DNA of 25,628 nucleotides, taken from contig JAWOEL010000140.1 in NCBI GenBank assembly GCA_046482735.1, positions 1-25,628 of the forward strand, written 5' to 3'. Position 1 is the first letter of the stretch; every line of letters begins with the position of its first letter. Positions 1 through 7,545 of this stretch are shown piece after piece. The notes beneath the pieces are model-generated. The model did not search any database. It was given only the letters and a program-made list of their open reading frames with translations, and was not told the DNA's origin. A program made the position numbers and the translations under genes. The stretch comes from JAQICB01 sp046482735. Its GTDB lineage: Bacteria; Bacteroidota; Bacteroidia; Bacteroidales; UBA1715.

Positions 1-231
1 TGTGCCTCGATTTATTACTAAATTATTTTCGGCACGTATTACACCATTGTTTGTGAGAGTTACCCCATTTGCCATGTGCAAACCATCTTGCAATACAACT
101 GTATCACCTAAGGGAATTGTTTCATCTGTTGTAATATTCCATTCTGAGGTATAAATTGTTTGCGTTGCCTGAGCTACAATACCACTCATCACACAAAAAA
201 ACAAAACTATATACGTACTATATTTATGCAT
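1..231 (-). CDS. Secreted repeat-type protein, 5' fragment (cut by window edge)
   Basis: The reading frame starts at ATG 231-229 and stays open for 77 codons to base 1, so only the N-terminus is present. Residues 1-21 look like a signal peptide: MHK, then a hydrophobic stretch, ending SGIVAQA. The mature part is rich in T, N and V with short alternating strands (TLTNNGVIRAENN), as in beta-helical or adhesin-like surface proteins. Both T9SS cargo proteins further along the window have similar N-terminal texture, so T9SS export is plausible, but the C-terminal sorting domain lies outside the window. A good Bacteroidota promoter precedes it. Function unknown. Confidence 0.7.
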   Translation of the reverse strand, partial: MHKYSTYIVLFFCVMSGIVAQATQTIYTSEWNITTDETIPLGDTVVLQDGLHMANGVTLTNNGVIRAENNLVINRGT

Positions 232-271
232 ACTCTCTCTTTTTAAAAAAATTCTCTTCTTTCTTATTATA

Positions 272-304
272 CAAATATACAATATTTACGTATTAATACG
301 CAAA
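272..304 (-). promoter_or_regulatory. Bacteroidota-type promoter of the gene at 231
   Basis: On the minus strand, TTTG (304-301) is followed after 21 bases by TATATTTG (279-272), a full match to the -33/-7 pattern TTTG-N(19-21)-TAnnTTTG. Transcription would start near 266, giving a leader of about 35 bases. Confidence 0.6.
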
Positions 305-460
305 CAAAACATCATTTAATTACTTTATTATCATATAATTAAAATCAACATATCCCATCCCACCACTACTAACAGAAAGGATTAAGACCTATACGTCTGC
401 AAATAATTAACACACAACAACAACGTGCTTTCTGGTTAAATCAACACAAAAAAACCGTAC

Positions 461-1003
461 TTATACTTTATCAGACACGAACCACGAAAAATGAACCTTT
501 CCGTAACGTCTGGTATGTGAAAATTGCGGATGTTTCTCAAATGACGTTTGAGAAGAATGTTCTATAATAACCACACTCTCATGCGAAACAACAGAACTTT
601 GAAAAATCAACCCCGGTAAGTCATCTATCCACGGAAGCTCATAAGGCGGATCTGCAAAAATCACATCATATGATTCATCACACATCTGTAAATACAAACG
701 AACATCCTGACACACAACATGGATGGTATCAATTTTAAGATTCTCTTTCTGAATGTGAATAAAGCGGGCATGTTTTGAATTTTTTTCAACCGATACGACA
801 TACTCACATCCCCGCGAAGCAGACTCAAACGATATACTCCCAATACCGGCAAACAAATCTAAAATACGAATATTATCAAAATCATATTCATTGTTCAATA
901 TATTAAACAAACTCTCTTTTGCCTTGTCTGTAGTTGGCCGCAATTTAAATGATTGTGGTGCTTGCAGTATTCTCCCCCTATACAAACCACTTACTATTCG
1001 CAT
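461..1003 (-). CDS. rsmD: 16S rRNA (guanine(966)-N(2))-methyltransferase RsmD
   Basis: RsmD transfers a methyl group from S-adenosylmethionine to N2 of G966 in 16S rRNA in the assembled 30S subunit. The 180-residue protein has the usual family length. It opens with the family signature MRIVSGLYRGR. The SAM-binding motif I is LDLFAGIGSISFE (residues 48-60), after the conserved LRPTTDKAKESLF segment (21-33). The N6/N2-amino-methyltransferase motif DPPY is at 118-121. The C-terminal RRYGKVHFSWF (165-175) matches the family's last strand. ATG 1003-1001 overlaps the end of the upstream DUF3822 gene by 10 bases, so it is probably translationally coupled and is the last gene of a three-gene operon. 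Confidence 0.95.
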   Translation of the reverse strand: MRIVSGLYRGRILQAPQSFKLRPTTDKAKESLFNILNNEYDFDNIRILDLFAGIGSISFESASRGCEYVVSVEKNSKHARFIHIQKENLKIDTIHVVCQDVRLYLQMCDESYDVIFADPPYELPWIDDLPGLIFQSSVVSHESVVIIEHSSQTSFEKHPQFSHTRRYGKVHFSWFVSDKV

Positions 1004-1854
1004 ATATTAATAGTAAATAATTGATAAAAAAGCGGATATGATATATCGGTAAATGGAGGTCTTGCTATCATTTTGGCATGAAGTGGTAAAGGTTGAACAA
1101 TAGTAACATTTTTGATAAACATACATGTTGCCTCATAATACGAAGATGTTTTACTAATTCTTCCGGTAAGCACAACCGGTGTTTTCATTTGATTTAACTG
1201 AAGTTGCTCGAACACATTCATAATATAATACACATAATCATTAATATTGGCAAATGAAAAAGTATTATACATAATAATATTACCCTTATGCAATATTACA
1301 ATATCAAAAAAAGAACTTTCCAGAGAAATAAATACAGAATATCCATCCTCTAATTTATTATGCAAAATAGAAGATTCCAATAAAGACGCAGAATGAGGAA
1401 ACATATCAAAAGACTGCTCAAAACGTCCGCGGCACATATCAATTAATTGCTGAGAAACAGCATACACCAACACTGCATCAGAATTGGTTAATGAATAAGC
1501 ATATACAGACTCATCTTTATCTATTTCATGATTAAACTGTAAAATTGTACGCAAATCATCTTGTTTACACAACGACTTAGGTGCTATTGTAATATGATGA
1601 GAACTATACATACAAGAAATCTGCTTATACGAATACGAAAAAGCCTCGTGATTCAAAAAACGAGAACATTCCTCTACATACTCATCATACGACAGGGAAT
1701 CATCTATCGAATAAAACACAGAAGCCTGGAGTTCATCGGCATCCCTATCTACTATAATAAAAGAAAATCCATCCCGACGAAACGAGATGGATAAATGATA
1801 TGAATCTGTTTGTGAATATAAAAAGTTACTATGAAAAAAAGTAATGTTTTGCAT
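994..1854 (-). CDS. DUF3822 family protein (actin/PilM-like fold)
   Basis: This 286-residue protein resembles DUF3822, a Bacteroidota family usually found directly upstream of rsmD, as here. Members are related in fold to the PilM/actin-like ATPases of type IV pilus assembly (family knowledge, not tested here). What can be seen is an N-terminal beta-rich segment (YHLSISFRRDGFSFIIVD), a second strand set near residues 170-195 (YSVFISLESSFFDIVILHKG) and a late segment VVLTGRIS, consistent with a two-lobed actin-like domain. There is no signal peptide or membrane segment, so it should be cytoplasmic. It lies 9 bases after the single-pass membrane protein gene and overlaps rsmD by 10 bases. Cellular role unknown. 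Confidence 0.8.
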   Translation of the reverse strand: MQNITFFHSNFLYSQTDSYHLSISFRRDGFSFIIVDRDADELQASVFYSIDDSLSYDEYVEECSRFLNHEAFSYSYKQISCMYSSHHITIAPKSLCKQDDLRTILQFNHEIDKDESVYAYSLTNSDAVLVYAVSQQLIDMCRGRFEQSFDMFPHSASLLESSILHNKLEDGYSVFISLESSFFDIVILHKGNIIMYNTFSFANINDYVYYIMNVFEQLQLNQMKTPVVLTGRISKTSSYYEATCMFIKNVTIVQPLPLHAKMIARPPFTDISYPLFYQLFTINICE

Positions 1855-1863
1855 ATAATAATA

Positions 1864-2484
1864 TTATTCCCAATTTCCTTCAGTTATAGCTTTCTCCAGA
1901 CTACCAACCCGGATTCCCGGATAATTTGTACGTTTTGTATAATTTTCACGAGCATTTGCAATTAACTGTAGATCCATGCCTTCAAGCAGAACATTAAAAT
2001 CAACACCTATTTGAAAAGTTGATAACTCCACACCGCCGGAATTTATACTACGTGCACCAATATCAAACACACTGTCTGATTCGGGAACATATTTTAAATT
2101 TGTAATGTTAAAATTAGTACTTATTATACTATCACGCTTTAATTTTTCGATTACCGGGATTTTTACTTTTTCAACATAAGCCTCTCCACTAGCAACAGCA
2201 GCAGAATCTTCAAGATTACCTATTTTTTTATCAAATTGCAATGAATCATTTTTAGCAAAATCAATAAGAGTATCCCAATTTCCACAATATTTACCATATT
2301 TTTTTTCATAGGCAAATTGAAATTCACGGGCATTAATTAATTTGTTCTTAACTAATTCAATTTTTCTATCTTTTTCTTTTTCGAAATCAATATTCGTTTT
2401 CACACTGCTATATACTAAATAAGCTAAAAAAGCAATGCACACCAACAATACTAATTCAATACCGAGTTTTGTTCCTTTTGTCAT
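1864..2484 (-). CDS. Single-pass inner-membrane protein, pseudopilin-like N-terminal region, unknown function
   Basis: The 206-residue protein has one N-terminal membrane segment (about residues 9-27, IELVLLVCIAFLAYLVYSS), then a charged coil-prone stretch (32-50). Next is a segment with NAREFQFAYEKKYGKYCGNW, similar in feel to the region after the N-terminal helix of GspG-type pseudopilins; the rest should lie in the periplasm. There is no prepilin peptidase site (no G-F-T-L-x-E before the helix), so it is not a canonical pilin. It is first in an operon with the PilM-like DUF3822 gene 9 bases downstream, which suggests that the two proteins meet at the membrane (inference). I do not recognise a named family. 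Confidence 0.7.
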   Translation of the reverse strand: MTKGTKLGIELVLLVCIAFLAYLVYSSVKTNIDFEKEKDRKIELVKNKLINAREFQFAYEKKYGKYCGNWDTLIDFAKNDSLQFDKKIGNLEDSAAVASGEAYVEKVKIPVIEKLKRDSIISTNFNITNLKYVPESDSVFDIGARSINSGGVELSTFQIGVDFNVLLEGMDLQLIANARENYTKRTNYPGIRVGSLEKAITEGNWE

Positions 2485-2503
2485 AGTAATCTATTTTTTT
2501 GTG

Positions 2504-2511
2504 TACTTTTG
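2504..2511 (+). promoter_or_regulatory. Candidate -7 box for the helicase/DUF3859 operon
   Basis: TACTTTTG matches TAnnTTTG. A TTTG lies at 2477-2480, 23 bases upstream, a little longer than the usual 19-21 spacing. The start would be near 2518, leaving a leader of about 57 very T-rich bases before ATG 2575. It faces the opposing -7 box at 2521-2528. Confidence 0.4.
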
Positions 2512-2520
2512 TATTAAGCA

Positions 2521-2528
2521 CAAATATA
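2521..2528 (-). promoter_or_regulatory. Candidate -7 box for the 2484-461 operon
   Basis: The minus strand reads TATATTTG here, a perfect match to the Bacteroidota -7 element TAnnTTTG. Transcription would start near 2514, about 30 bases before the ATG at 2484. No clean TTTG -33 element is seen in the A/T-only upstream stretch. Confidence 0.45.
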
Positions 2529-2574
2529 ATATTTTATTTTTTTATTCTTTTTTTTATAAACTTTTTTTTTCTAA

Positions 2575-3993
2575 ATGTTAACAGATTTTATTCAAAAAAC
2601 ATTGTTTGAGCATTTTTCTCACACTCCAACTTCTGACCAGAAGGAGGTTTTGGAAAAAATCGCACATTTTATTCACTCCCCATCGGAGGTCTTTATTTTA
2701 AAAGGATATGCCGGTACAGGTAAAACCAGCTTGGTTTCTACTATTACAGAAACTCTGTACGAATTAGAAATACCCGTTGTACTTATGGCACCAACAGGAC
2801 GGGCTGCAAAAGTCTTATCTCAATATACACACAAACCCTCTTATACTATTCATAAGTCTATATACAAACAAGTTTCTCAAGGAAACACACATAAATTCAG
2901 TTTGTTTTACAACAAACAATCTCAGGCAATTTTTATAATTGATGAAGCATCTATGCTGGCAAATATCTCCGCAGGAAAATCTATTTTTGGCAGCGGCAGA
3001 CTTATCGATGACATTTTTGAATATATTTTTGGTTCTCAAAAAAACTGTAAATTAATCCTGATTGGTGACGAAGCTCAACTTCCACCGGTTGGTTTATCCG
3101 AAAGTCCGGCTTTACAAAAAAAATTTATAGAGCAATCCTATTTAAAAACAACCATAGATACAACTCTTGAAACCGTCGTCCGTCAAAATCATGCATCAGG
3201 GATTTTAAATACCGCCACTCGTATTCGCACTCTCCTTCAGGAGCAAAACACTTCATATCCTCATATTACTCCTTCCGAAGATGTCGAAACCGTTACCGGC
3301 GACGTCCTGATTGAAAAAATTGAATCTTCCTACAATACTGCGGGAACAGAAAACACAATTATTATAACTCGATCAAATAAATATGCAAACAAATATAACG
3401 AAGGCATTCGTTCTATGATTTTATGGAGAGATTCCCGTATTGCTGTAGGGGACTATATTATGATAGTAAAAAATAATTATTTTTGGACAGAATCGAATAA
3501 AACAATAGATTTTATTGCTAATGGTGACATTGCCGAAATTGTTGCGGTGAAAAATTATGAAGATTTATATGATTTTTCATTTGTGAATGCAACACTTCGG
3601 TTTCCGGACTATCATAACGAAGAAGTTGATGTAAAACTTTTGCTGGAGACACTCAACTCAGAATCTCCCGGATTAACATATGAAGATAATATGCGTTTTT
3701 TTGAAACAGTTATGGAGGATTATACTGATATAAACAATAAACGTACCCGGTATCAGGAACTTCGCAAAAATCCTTATTTTAACGCTCTGCACATAAAATT
3801 TGCCTATGCAATTACCTGTCATAAAGCTCAGGGTGGACAATGGAAACATGTATACATAGACCATGGATATATGCCTGAAGACACAATTTCTATTGATTTT
3901 CTTCGCTGGTTATATACAGCCTGTACGCGTGCTACAGAAAAATTATTTTTAGTTAATTTTAAAAAAGATTTTTTTACACATATTGAAAAATAA
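2575..3993 (+). CDS. ATP-dependent RecD/Dda-like DNA helicase (AAA family, UvrD_C_2)
   Basis: This is a 472-residue superfamily 1B helicase, predicted to unwind DNA 5'-to-3' with ATP. Visible motifs in order: Walker A GYAGTGKTS (residues 44-52), motif Ia APTGRAAKVL (72-81), Walker B IIDEAS (121-126), motif III GDEAQLPPVG (164-173), the UvrD_C_2 motif V region AITCHKAQGGQW (about 412-423), and motif VI YTACTRATEKL (about 447-457). The protein is short and has no N-terminal RecD2 domains, which fits the compact Bacteroidota type annotated as RecD-like helicase. The DUF3859 gene follows after 9 bases, so they are probably cotranscribed. The pairing with divergent DUF3822/rsmD is a familiar Bacteroidales arrangement. 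Probable role in repair or replication restart; substrate unknown. Confidence 0.9.
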   Translation: MLTDFIQKTLFEHFSHTPTSDQKEVLEKIAHFIHSPSEVFILKGYAGTGKTSLVSTITETLYELEIPVVLMAPTGRAAKVLSQYTHKPSYTIHKSIYKQVSQGNTHKFSLFYNKQSQAIFIIDEASMLANISAGKSIFGSGRLIDDIFEYIFGSQKNCKLILIGDEAQLPPVGLSESPALQKKFIEQSYLKTTIDTTLETVVRQNHASGILNTATRIRTLLQEQNTSYPHITPSEDVETVTGDVLIEKIESSYNTAGTENTIIITRSNKYANKYNEGIRSMILWRDSRIAVGDYIMIVKNNYFWTESNKTIDFIANGDIAEIVAVKNYEDLYDFSFVNATLRFPDYHNEEVDVKLLLETLNSESPGLTYEDNMRFFETVMEDYTDINNKRTRYQELRKNPYFNALHIKFAYAITCHKAQGGQWKHVYIDHGYMPEDTISIDFLRWLYTACTRATEKLFLVNFKKDFFTHIEK

Positions 3994-4002
3994 ACTGACA
4001 AT

Positions 4003-4434
4003 ATGGGAACACCTGAATCTAAAATACATGCCGGTATTACAATGCTCCATTATGGAAAATACCAAACATGGAACAGAACAAGCAAAAAACTGCCCGACAT
4101 ACAACACATCTCACATGATATTGAAGCTCATATCAATACTGAATTTGGTTATACGCTTCTCATTAAAGGACTGAAAGGAAAAACAATTTCTTTTGTTATT
4201 CAACATCCTCCGTTTAAAGACGATAACGGAAATATCAGTCCGGATTTTACCGGAGAGGTGTTTATTAATTCTAACTCCTTTACATTCTATCTGGGCGACT
4301 GTGTTTGGGAACCAATACATGACAAAATCGGTCCATGGAGGCTACTGAGTTATATAGAAGGTGTATGTATTGCCGATAAAACTTTATATATATATCAAAA
4401 AAACGATTACGACGACGATATTTTAGACTGGTAA
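4003..4434 (+). CDS. DUF3859 domain-containing protein
   Basis: The 143-residue protein has no signal peptide or membrane segment. It matches my memory of DUF3859: an early GKYQTWNRTSKKLPDIQ, then IEAHINTEFGYTLLIKGLKG, then HPPFKDDNGNISPDFTGE, then the pair FYLGDCVWEPIHDKIGPWR (about residues 95-113), ending with a strand IADKTLYIY. The fold looks beta-rich and single-domain; no catalytic motif can be identified. It begins 9 bases after the helicase stop codon, so it belongs to the same transcript. The C-terminus is acidic (DYDDDILDW). Biochemical function unknown. Confidence 0.75.
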   Translation: MGTPESKIHAGITMLHYGKYQTWNRTSKKLPDIQHISHDIEAHINTEFGYTLLIKGLKGKTISFVIQHPPFKDDNGNISPDFTGEVFINSNSFTFYLGDCVWEPIHDKIGPWRLLSYIEGVCIADKTLYIYQKNDYDDDILDW

Positions 4435-4655
4435 CAAGCCTACAAACTACACATCCATAGTTTCTGTGCGAAAACTCCAAATACATCGTTATTCTCATCT
4501 TGAAAACAACCATTTACAGACGTAAATTTATTGATTTTCAAGATTTCGAAAGCCTCGTCTTTGAAGCTTTCGCATCAGAAACACAGAAAAAAAGTAGTTT
4601 TCTCGCAAGCACTACATATGTTATGGATAACAACCCGGCACCCCACTCAAACAAA

Positions 4656-5495
4656 CTACGTCAATACCGATTCACATACATAGTCGGGCACAATACCTAG
4701 CGAAGATATCATAAGATTATAACTTTCGGGTAATGTGTTACCAGTAAGCACCAAACAAGTATCAATACCAAAATGATTCCCCCCTATTATATCAGTTGCT
4801 AACGAATCACCAACCATTAATATGTCATTTTTGGTAATATTCACATCATTTATGGCATAATTAAATGCATAATTAAATATGTGAGTATCGGGTTTACCAA
4901 AACGAATAAAGGTTTTTCTGGCAGCATCCTCAATCATATCAGCAATAATACCAATAGCCAGTGACACATCATTTTTTGCAACAGGATATGTATGGTCAGT
5001 ATTAGCTACCACAACCGGCATTGTTTTTTTTCGTAAAATATTTAATGTTTTATTAAGATCCAACTCCCAACTAAACCCCTCATCATCAAGAAAAATAAGA
5101 GCAGAGATATCATCATAGTTTTCAACATCTCGTACCGGTACAAGTTTTACATTTTTTTTTCGCAAATACAGTGCGGAATCTTCTGTGCCAAGATATGCAA
5201 TAGTCCCTTCATGAACTTTGTAATGAATAAACTCGCGCACCAACATACCCGAAGAAATAATTTTATGTTCCCCAATTTCAGGAATACCAGCTTTAAAATA
5301 GCTTTCTGCTAATTTTTTCGGACTACGTGAAGCATCATTGGTCAACACAAAAAATTCAATATCATGTTCCTTTAAAAACATCAACATCTCCCTAATACCA
5401 TCCAGCACTCCTTTGTAATTTTTCAATACACCAAATGCATCAAAAAAAACAACCTTATACTGTAAAGCAACCTTCTTAAATTCAGATAAATCCAT
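4656..5495 (-). CDS. HAD-superfamily class IIA hydrolase (sugar-phosphatase-like)
   Basis: This 279-residue protein has HAD motif I as FFDAFGVL with nucleophile D19, motif II as VLTND (residues 50-54), motif III lysine in FGKPD (K201) and motif IV GDSLATD (229-235). A cap domain of the IIA type sits between motifs II and III. The usual second Asp of DxD is replaced by F21; some IIA subfamilies have D-x-W at this place, so weak or non-phosphatase activity is possible. It is the last of three genes, 12 bases after the C26 hydrolase gene, and probably acts in the same pathway. The substrate may be a small phosphorylated metabolite (inference). Confidence 0.85.
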   Translation of the reverse strand: MDLSEFKKVALQYKVVFFDAFGVLKNYKGVLDGIREMLMFLKEHDIEFFVLTNDASRSPKKLAESYFKAGIPEIGEHKIISSGMLVREFIHYKVHEGTIAYLGTEDSALYLRKKNVKLVPVRDVENYDDISALIFLDDEGFSWELDLNKTLNILRKKTMPVVVANTDHTYPVAKNDVSLAIGIIADMIEDAARKTFIRFGKPDTHIFNYAFNYAINDVNITKNDILMVGDSLATDIIGGNHFGIDTCLVLTGNTLPESYNLMISSLGIVPDYVCESVLT

Positions 5496-5507
5496 AAAAT
5501 ATTATAG

Positions 5508-6221
5508 TTATAAATTAGTAATAAATGTTAGAAAAACTTTTTTATTTCCCTCATAATCATCATACATCCGTTCCGGATGAAACTGTATTCCCACAACAAA
5601 CCGTGCCTCATCATACTGTACAGCTTCAACCAATCCATCCGGAGAATATGCCATAACTTGCAAACCAACGCCCAATTTATCAATCCCTTGATGATGATAA
5701 CTCGTAACAGAAATATCTGTTTGAGCATACAATTCATAAAGCATCGTATCACGCACAATTGTAAGAGGATGACGATGTTTATCATAATCATCATAATTAA
5801 TATGCGTGACCATTTCTTTGTTATGCTCATGCACATCACATAATAACGTCCCGCCAAAAATCACATTCAACACATGCAATCCACGACATATACCTAAAAT
5901 AGGTTTATTATGAGATAAAGCATGCTTACAACACGCAAATTCAATATCATCTTTCTCCTCATCGAGTTCCTGTAGTATATGTTGAGCACAAGTATGAACA
6001 CCATACAAACGAGGATTAATATCTCCCCCCTCAACCATCATAAGTCCATCATAGTCATCTAAGTAAAAATTGATGTTGGCAAGAGTATGTTGAGTAACCG
6101 GTATTACCACAGGGTAAACACCATTGCGAATAAGAATATCAAAATATATTTCAGAAACCCACTGTATCAACTTATTTTTCCTACTCTCACGACGAGCAAC
6201 AATTAATACTTTTTTAGCCAT
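5508..6221 (-). CDS. Class I glutamine-amidotransferase-like / gamma-glutamyl hydrolase (peptidase C26)
   Basis: The 237-residue cytoplasmic protein is a class-I GATase-like hydrolase of the PuuD type. The nucleophile elbow is LGICRGLHVLN with C112, and the His-Glu pair is in IQFHPERMY (H215, E217). Flanking family motifs are EGGDINPRLYG (64-74) and SYHHQGI (174-180). Relatives cleave gamma-glutamyl amide bonds, for example gamma-glutamyl-GABA, or serve as stand-alone amidases. There is no synthetase domain. Its ATG overlaps the end of the PLP-enzyme gene by 8 bases, so it is coupled to it, and the HAD gene follows after 12 bases. No other polyamine-degradation (puu) gene is present, so a PuuD role in putrescine use is not supported by context. 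Confidence 0.85.
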   Translation of the reverse strand: MAKKVLIVARRESRKNKLIQWVSEIYFDILIRNGVYPVVIPVTQHTLANINFYLDDYDGLMMVEGGDINPRLYGVHTCAQHILQELDEEKDDIEFACCKHALSHNKPILGICRGLHVLNVIFGGTLLCDVHEHNKEMVTHINYDDYDKHRHPLTIVRDTMLYELYAQTDISVTSYHHQGIDKLGVGLQVMAYSPDGLVEAVQYDEARFVVGIQFHPERMYDDYEGNKKVFLTFITNL

Positions 6222-7335
6222 ATATCTGTTTTGAAATTGAACTCAGTGCATCTATCAGTAATGCATCTTTAGCTTTCCCCTGAGAAGAAACACGAATATG
6301 ATACGCATCAAGACCAATTTTGTTGGTACAATCGCGCACATATATCCAATAATCTTCCAGCAATTTTTTTTGCAATTCAAATGCTGTCAAACCACATTCT
6401 ATTTTAATCATCACAAAATTACATCCGGTTTTATACACATAAAAACCTCTTATTTTTTGCAAATCACAATACAAATCTGCAACTTCTGCTATTACTCGTT
6501 TACGCATCGCATGATACATATCATTGGTCTGAACCAAAAGAGTAATAAAGTACTCAGCCAAAGTATTAATATTCCATAATGGCACCATTTTTTTCATACG
6601 AGCAATTATATCAGACCGCGACGAACAGCAATACCCCAAACGTAAACCCGGAATACCGCAATGTTTACTCATAGAGCGAATAATTATAACATTTGGCAAG
6701 TCATCGATATATGGTATCAGACTAGGAATTTCATCAGCTGCAAAATCAATAAAAGATTCATCTACAATAATATGTTCGAGATGATTCATTTCAGAAATAA
6801 AATGCAACATTTTGTTCAACGAAATCAACTGACCAGTTGGGTTCCCGGGATTAATTATTAAGGCTGATTTTATAGAATTCGCAATAATCCAGCTGGCATA
6901 TTCATCAAGATCCAAAATATAATTATTATGTGCAGGAAGCTGAAATAAACGAACTGTATTATGAAAACGCAATGTTTCGGTATATTCACTAAAAGTAGGT
7001 ACAGGAATAGCTAATTCTTTTACAAATTCAGACTGAATAATAGTAATAAGTTCTGTCGCACCATTCCCGATTATGAGTTGTTCATTTTTCACCTGAAGCA
7101 ACGAGGCCAAAACAGAAACAGTAAATTCAGGATTGCTGGAGGGATAACTTTTAATCAACAATGGCATCATACGTTGCATTTTCCCCATAATTTCATCTGT
7201 AGGAAAATACGGATTTGCAATAAAACAAAAATCCGTCACTTGTTCCAAATGCTCTTCCCCCACTATATTTATTAAAGAAGGAGAATGGGAAGTATGATTA
7301 AACAAATCCCAATTACACTTCAATTTTTCTTTCAC
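6214..7335 (-). CDS. HisC/CobD-like PLP-dependent aminotransferase or decarboxylase
   Basis: This is a fold-type I PLP enzyme. Counting from the GTG at 7335, seen motifs are NPYFP (residues 41-45), GNGATELI (90-97), NPGNPTG (162-168), VDESF (191-195), the Schiff-base lysine in SMSKH (K224) and GLRLGY with the phosphate-binding Arg (230-235). Relatives include histidinol-phosphate aminotransferase and threonine- or serine-phosphate decarboxylases, which bind phosphorylated amino-acid substrates. I prefer GTG 7335: the longer frame begins at TTG 7380, inside a perfect terminator hairpin, and the N-terminal pattern DLFNHTSH then sits where family members begin. There is no ATG in this stretch. 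It is the first gene of the operon with the C26 hydrolase (8-base overlap) and the HAD protein. Exact substrate unknown. Confidence 0.8.
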   Translation of the reverse strand: MKEKLKCNWDLFNHTSHSPSLINIVGEEHLEQVTDFCFIANPYFPTDEIMGKMQRMMPLLIKSYPSSNPEFTVSVLASLLQVKNEQLIIGNGATELITIIQSEFVKELAIPVPTFSEYTETLRFHNTVRLFQLPAHNNYILDLDEYASWIIANSIKSALIINPGNPTGQLISLNKMLHFISEMNHLEHIIVDESFIDFAADEIPSLIPYIDDLPNVIIIRSMSKHCGIPGLRLGYCCSSRSDIIARMKKMVPLWNINTLAEYFITLLVQTNDMYHAMRKRVIAEVADLYCDLQKIRGFYVYKTGCNFVMIKIECGLTAFELQKKLLEDYWIYVRDCTNKIGLDAYHIRVSSQGKAKDALLIDALSSISKQIYG

Positions 7336-7357
7336 ACTTTTAATTTTAAATATCCGC

Positions 7358-7387
7358 CGAAAATACAAAAAAACCTTCAAAAAGCAA
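7358..7387 (-). promoter_or_regulatory. Candidate promoter of the PLP/C26/HAD operon, embedded in the upstream terminator
   Basis: On the minus strand TTG (7387-7385) is followed after 19 bases by TATTTTCG (7365-7358), seven of eight matches to TAnnTTTG. Transcription would start near 7351, about 16 bases before the GTG at 7335. The element uses the loop and 3' arm of the terminator as its spacer. Inferred from pattern only. Confidence 0.3.
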
Positions 7388-7398
7388 TTTGAAGGTTT
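7371..7398. terminator. Rho-independent terminator after glutamine synthetase, possibly bidirectional
   Basis: An 11-bp perfect stem (AAACCTTCAAA at 7371-7381 with TTTGAAGGTTT at 7388-7398) encloses a 6-base loop. It is flanked by T-runs on both strands: T to 7402 on the plus strand, and seven T on the minus strand reading from 7373. The minus-strand direction would end the glutamine synthetase transcript 130 bases past its stop. It also separates that gene from the PLP-enzyme operon. Confidence 0.75.
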
Positions 7399-7513
7399 TT
7401 TTATAATTCTATACCATTATATATATGTGTCGATAAATAAAATTACCGAAGGTCGATATAATTTTGTGCTCTCAATATTACATTAAACAAAAATGTATAT
7501 CGAACATACACGT

Positions 7514-7545
7514 TCAAACAAAAGCCGGTACTTATTTTCCGGCTT
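7514..7545 (-). terminator. Weak terminator-like hairpin overlapping the glutamine synthetase stop
   Basis: On the minus strand AAGCCGG (7545-7539) pairs with CCGGCTT (7528-7522) around a 10-base loop that contains the TAA stop. TTTGTTTG follows. The T-run is interrupted, so termination would be weaker than at 7371-7398. Confidence 0.45.

Noticed and set aside
373..434. CAGAAAG ... CTTTCTG inverted repeat downstream of rsmD
   Set aside because: Arms are 7 bp and 48 bases apart with no T-run; expected by chance in AT-rich sequence.
2575..4434. Helicase + DUF3859 as a possible defence system
   Set aside because: Helicase type is a common chromosomal one in Bacteroidota, neighbours are housekeeping genes, and there is no nuclease, methylase or mobile-element signal.
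4547..4572. CGAAAGC/GCTTTCG inverted repeat with 12-base loop between converging genes
   Set aside because: No T-run follows on either strand and the stem is only 7 bp, so a terminator call is not supported.
4500..4700. 66-residue plus-strand frame between DUF3859 and the HAD gene
   Set aside because: It starts with TTG, overlaps the end of the HAD gene on the opposite strand and matches no family; it may be decayed sequence, but nothing supports a gene.
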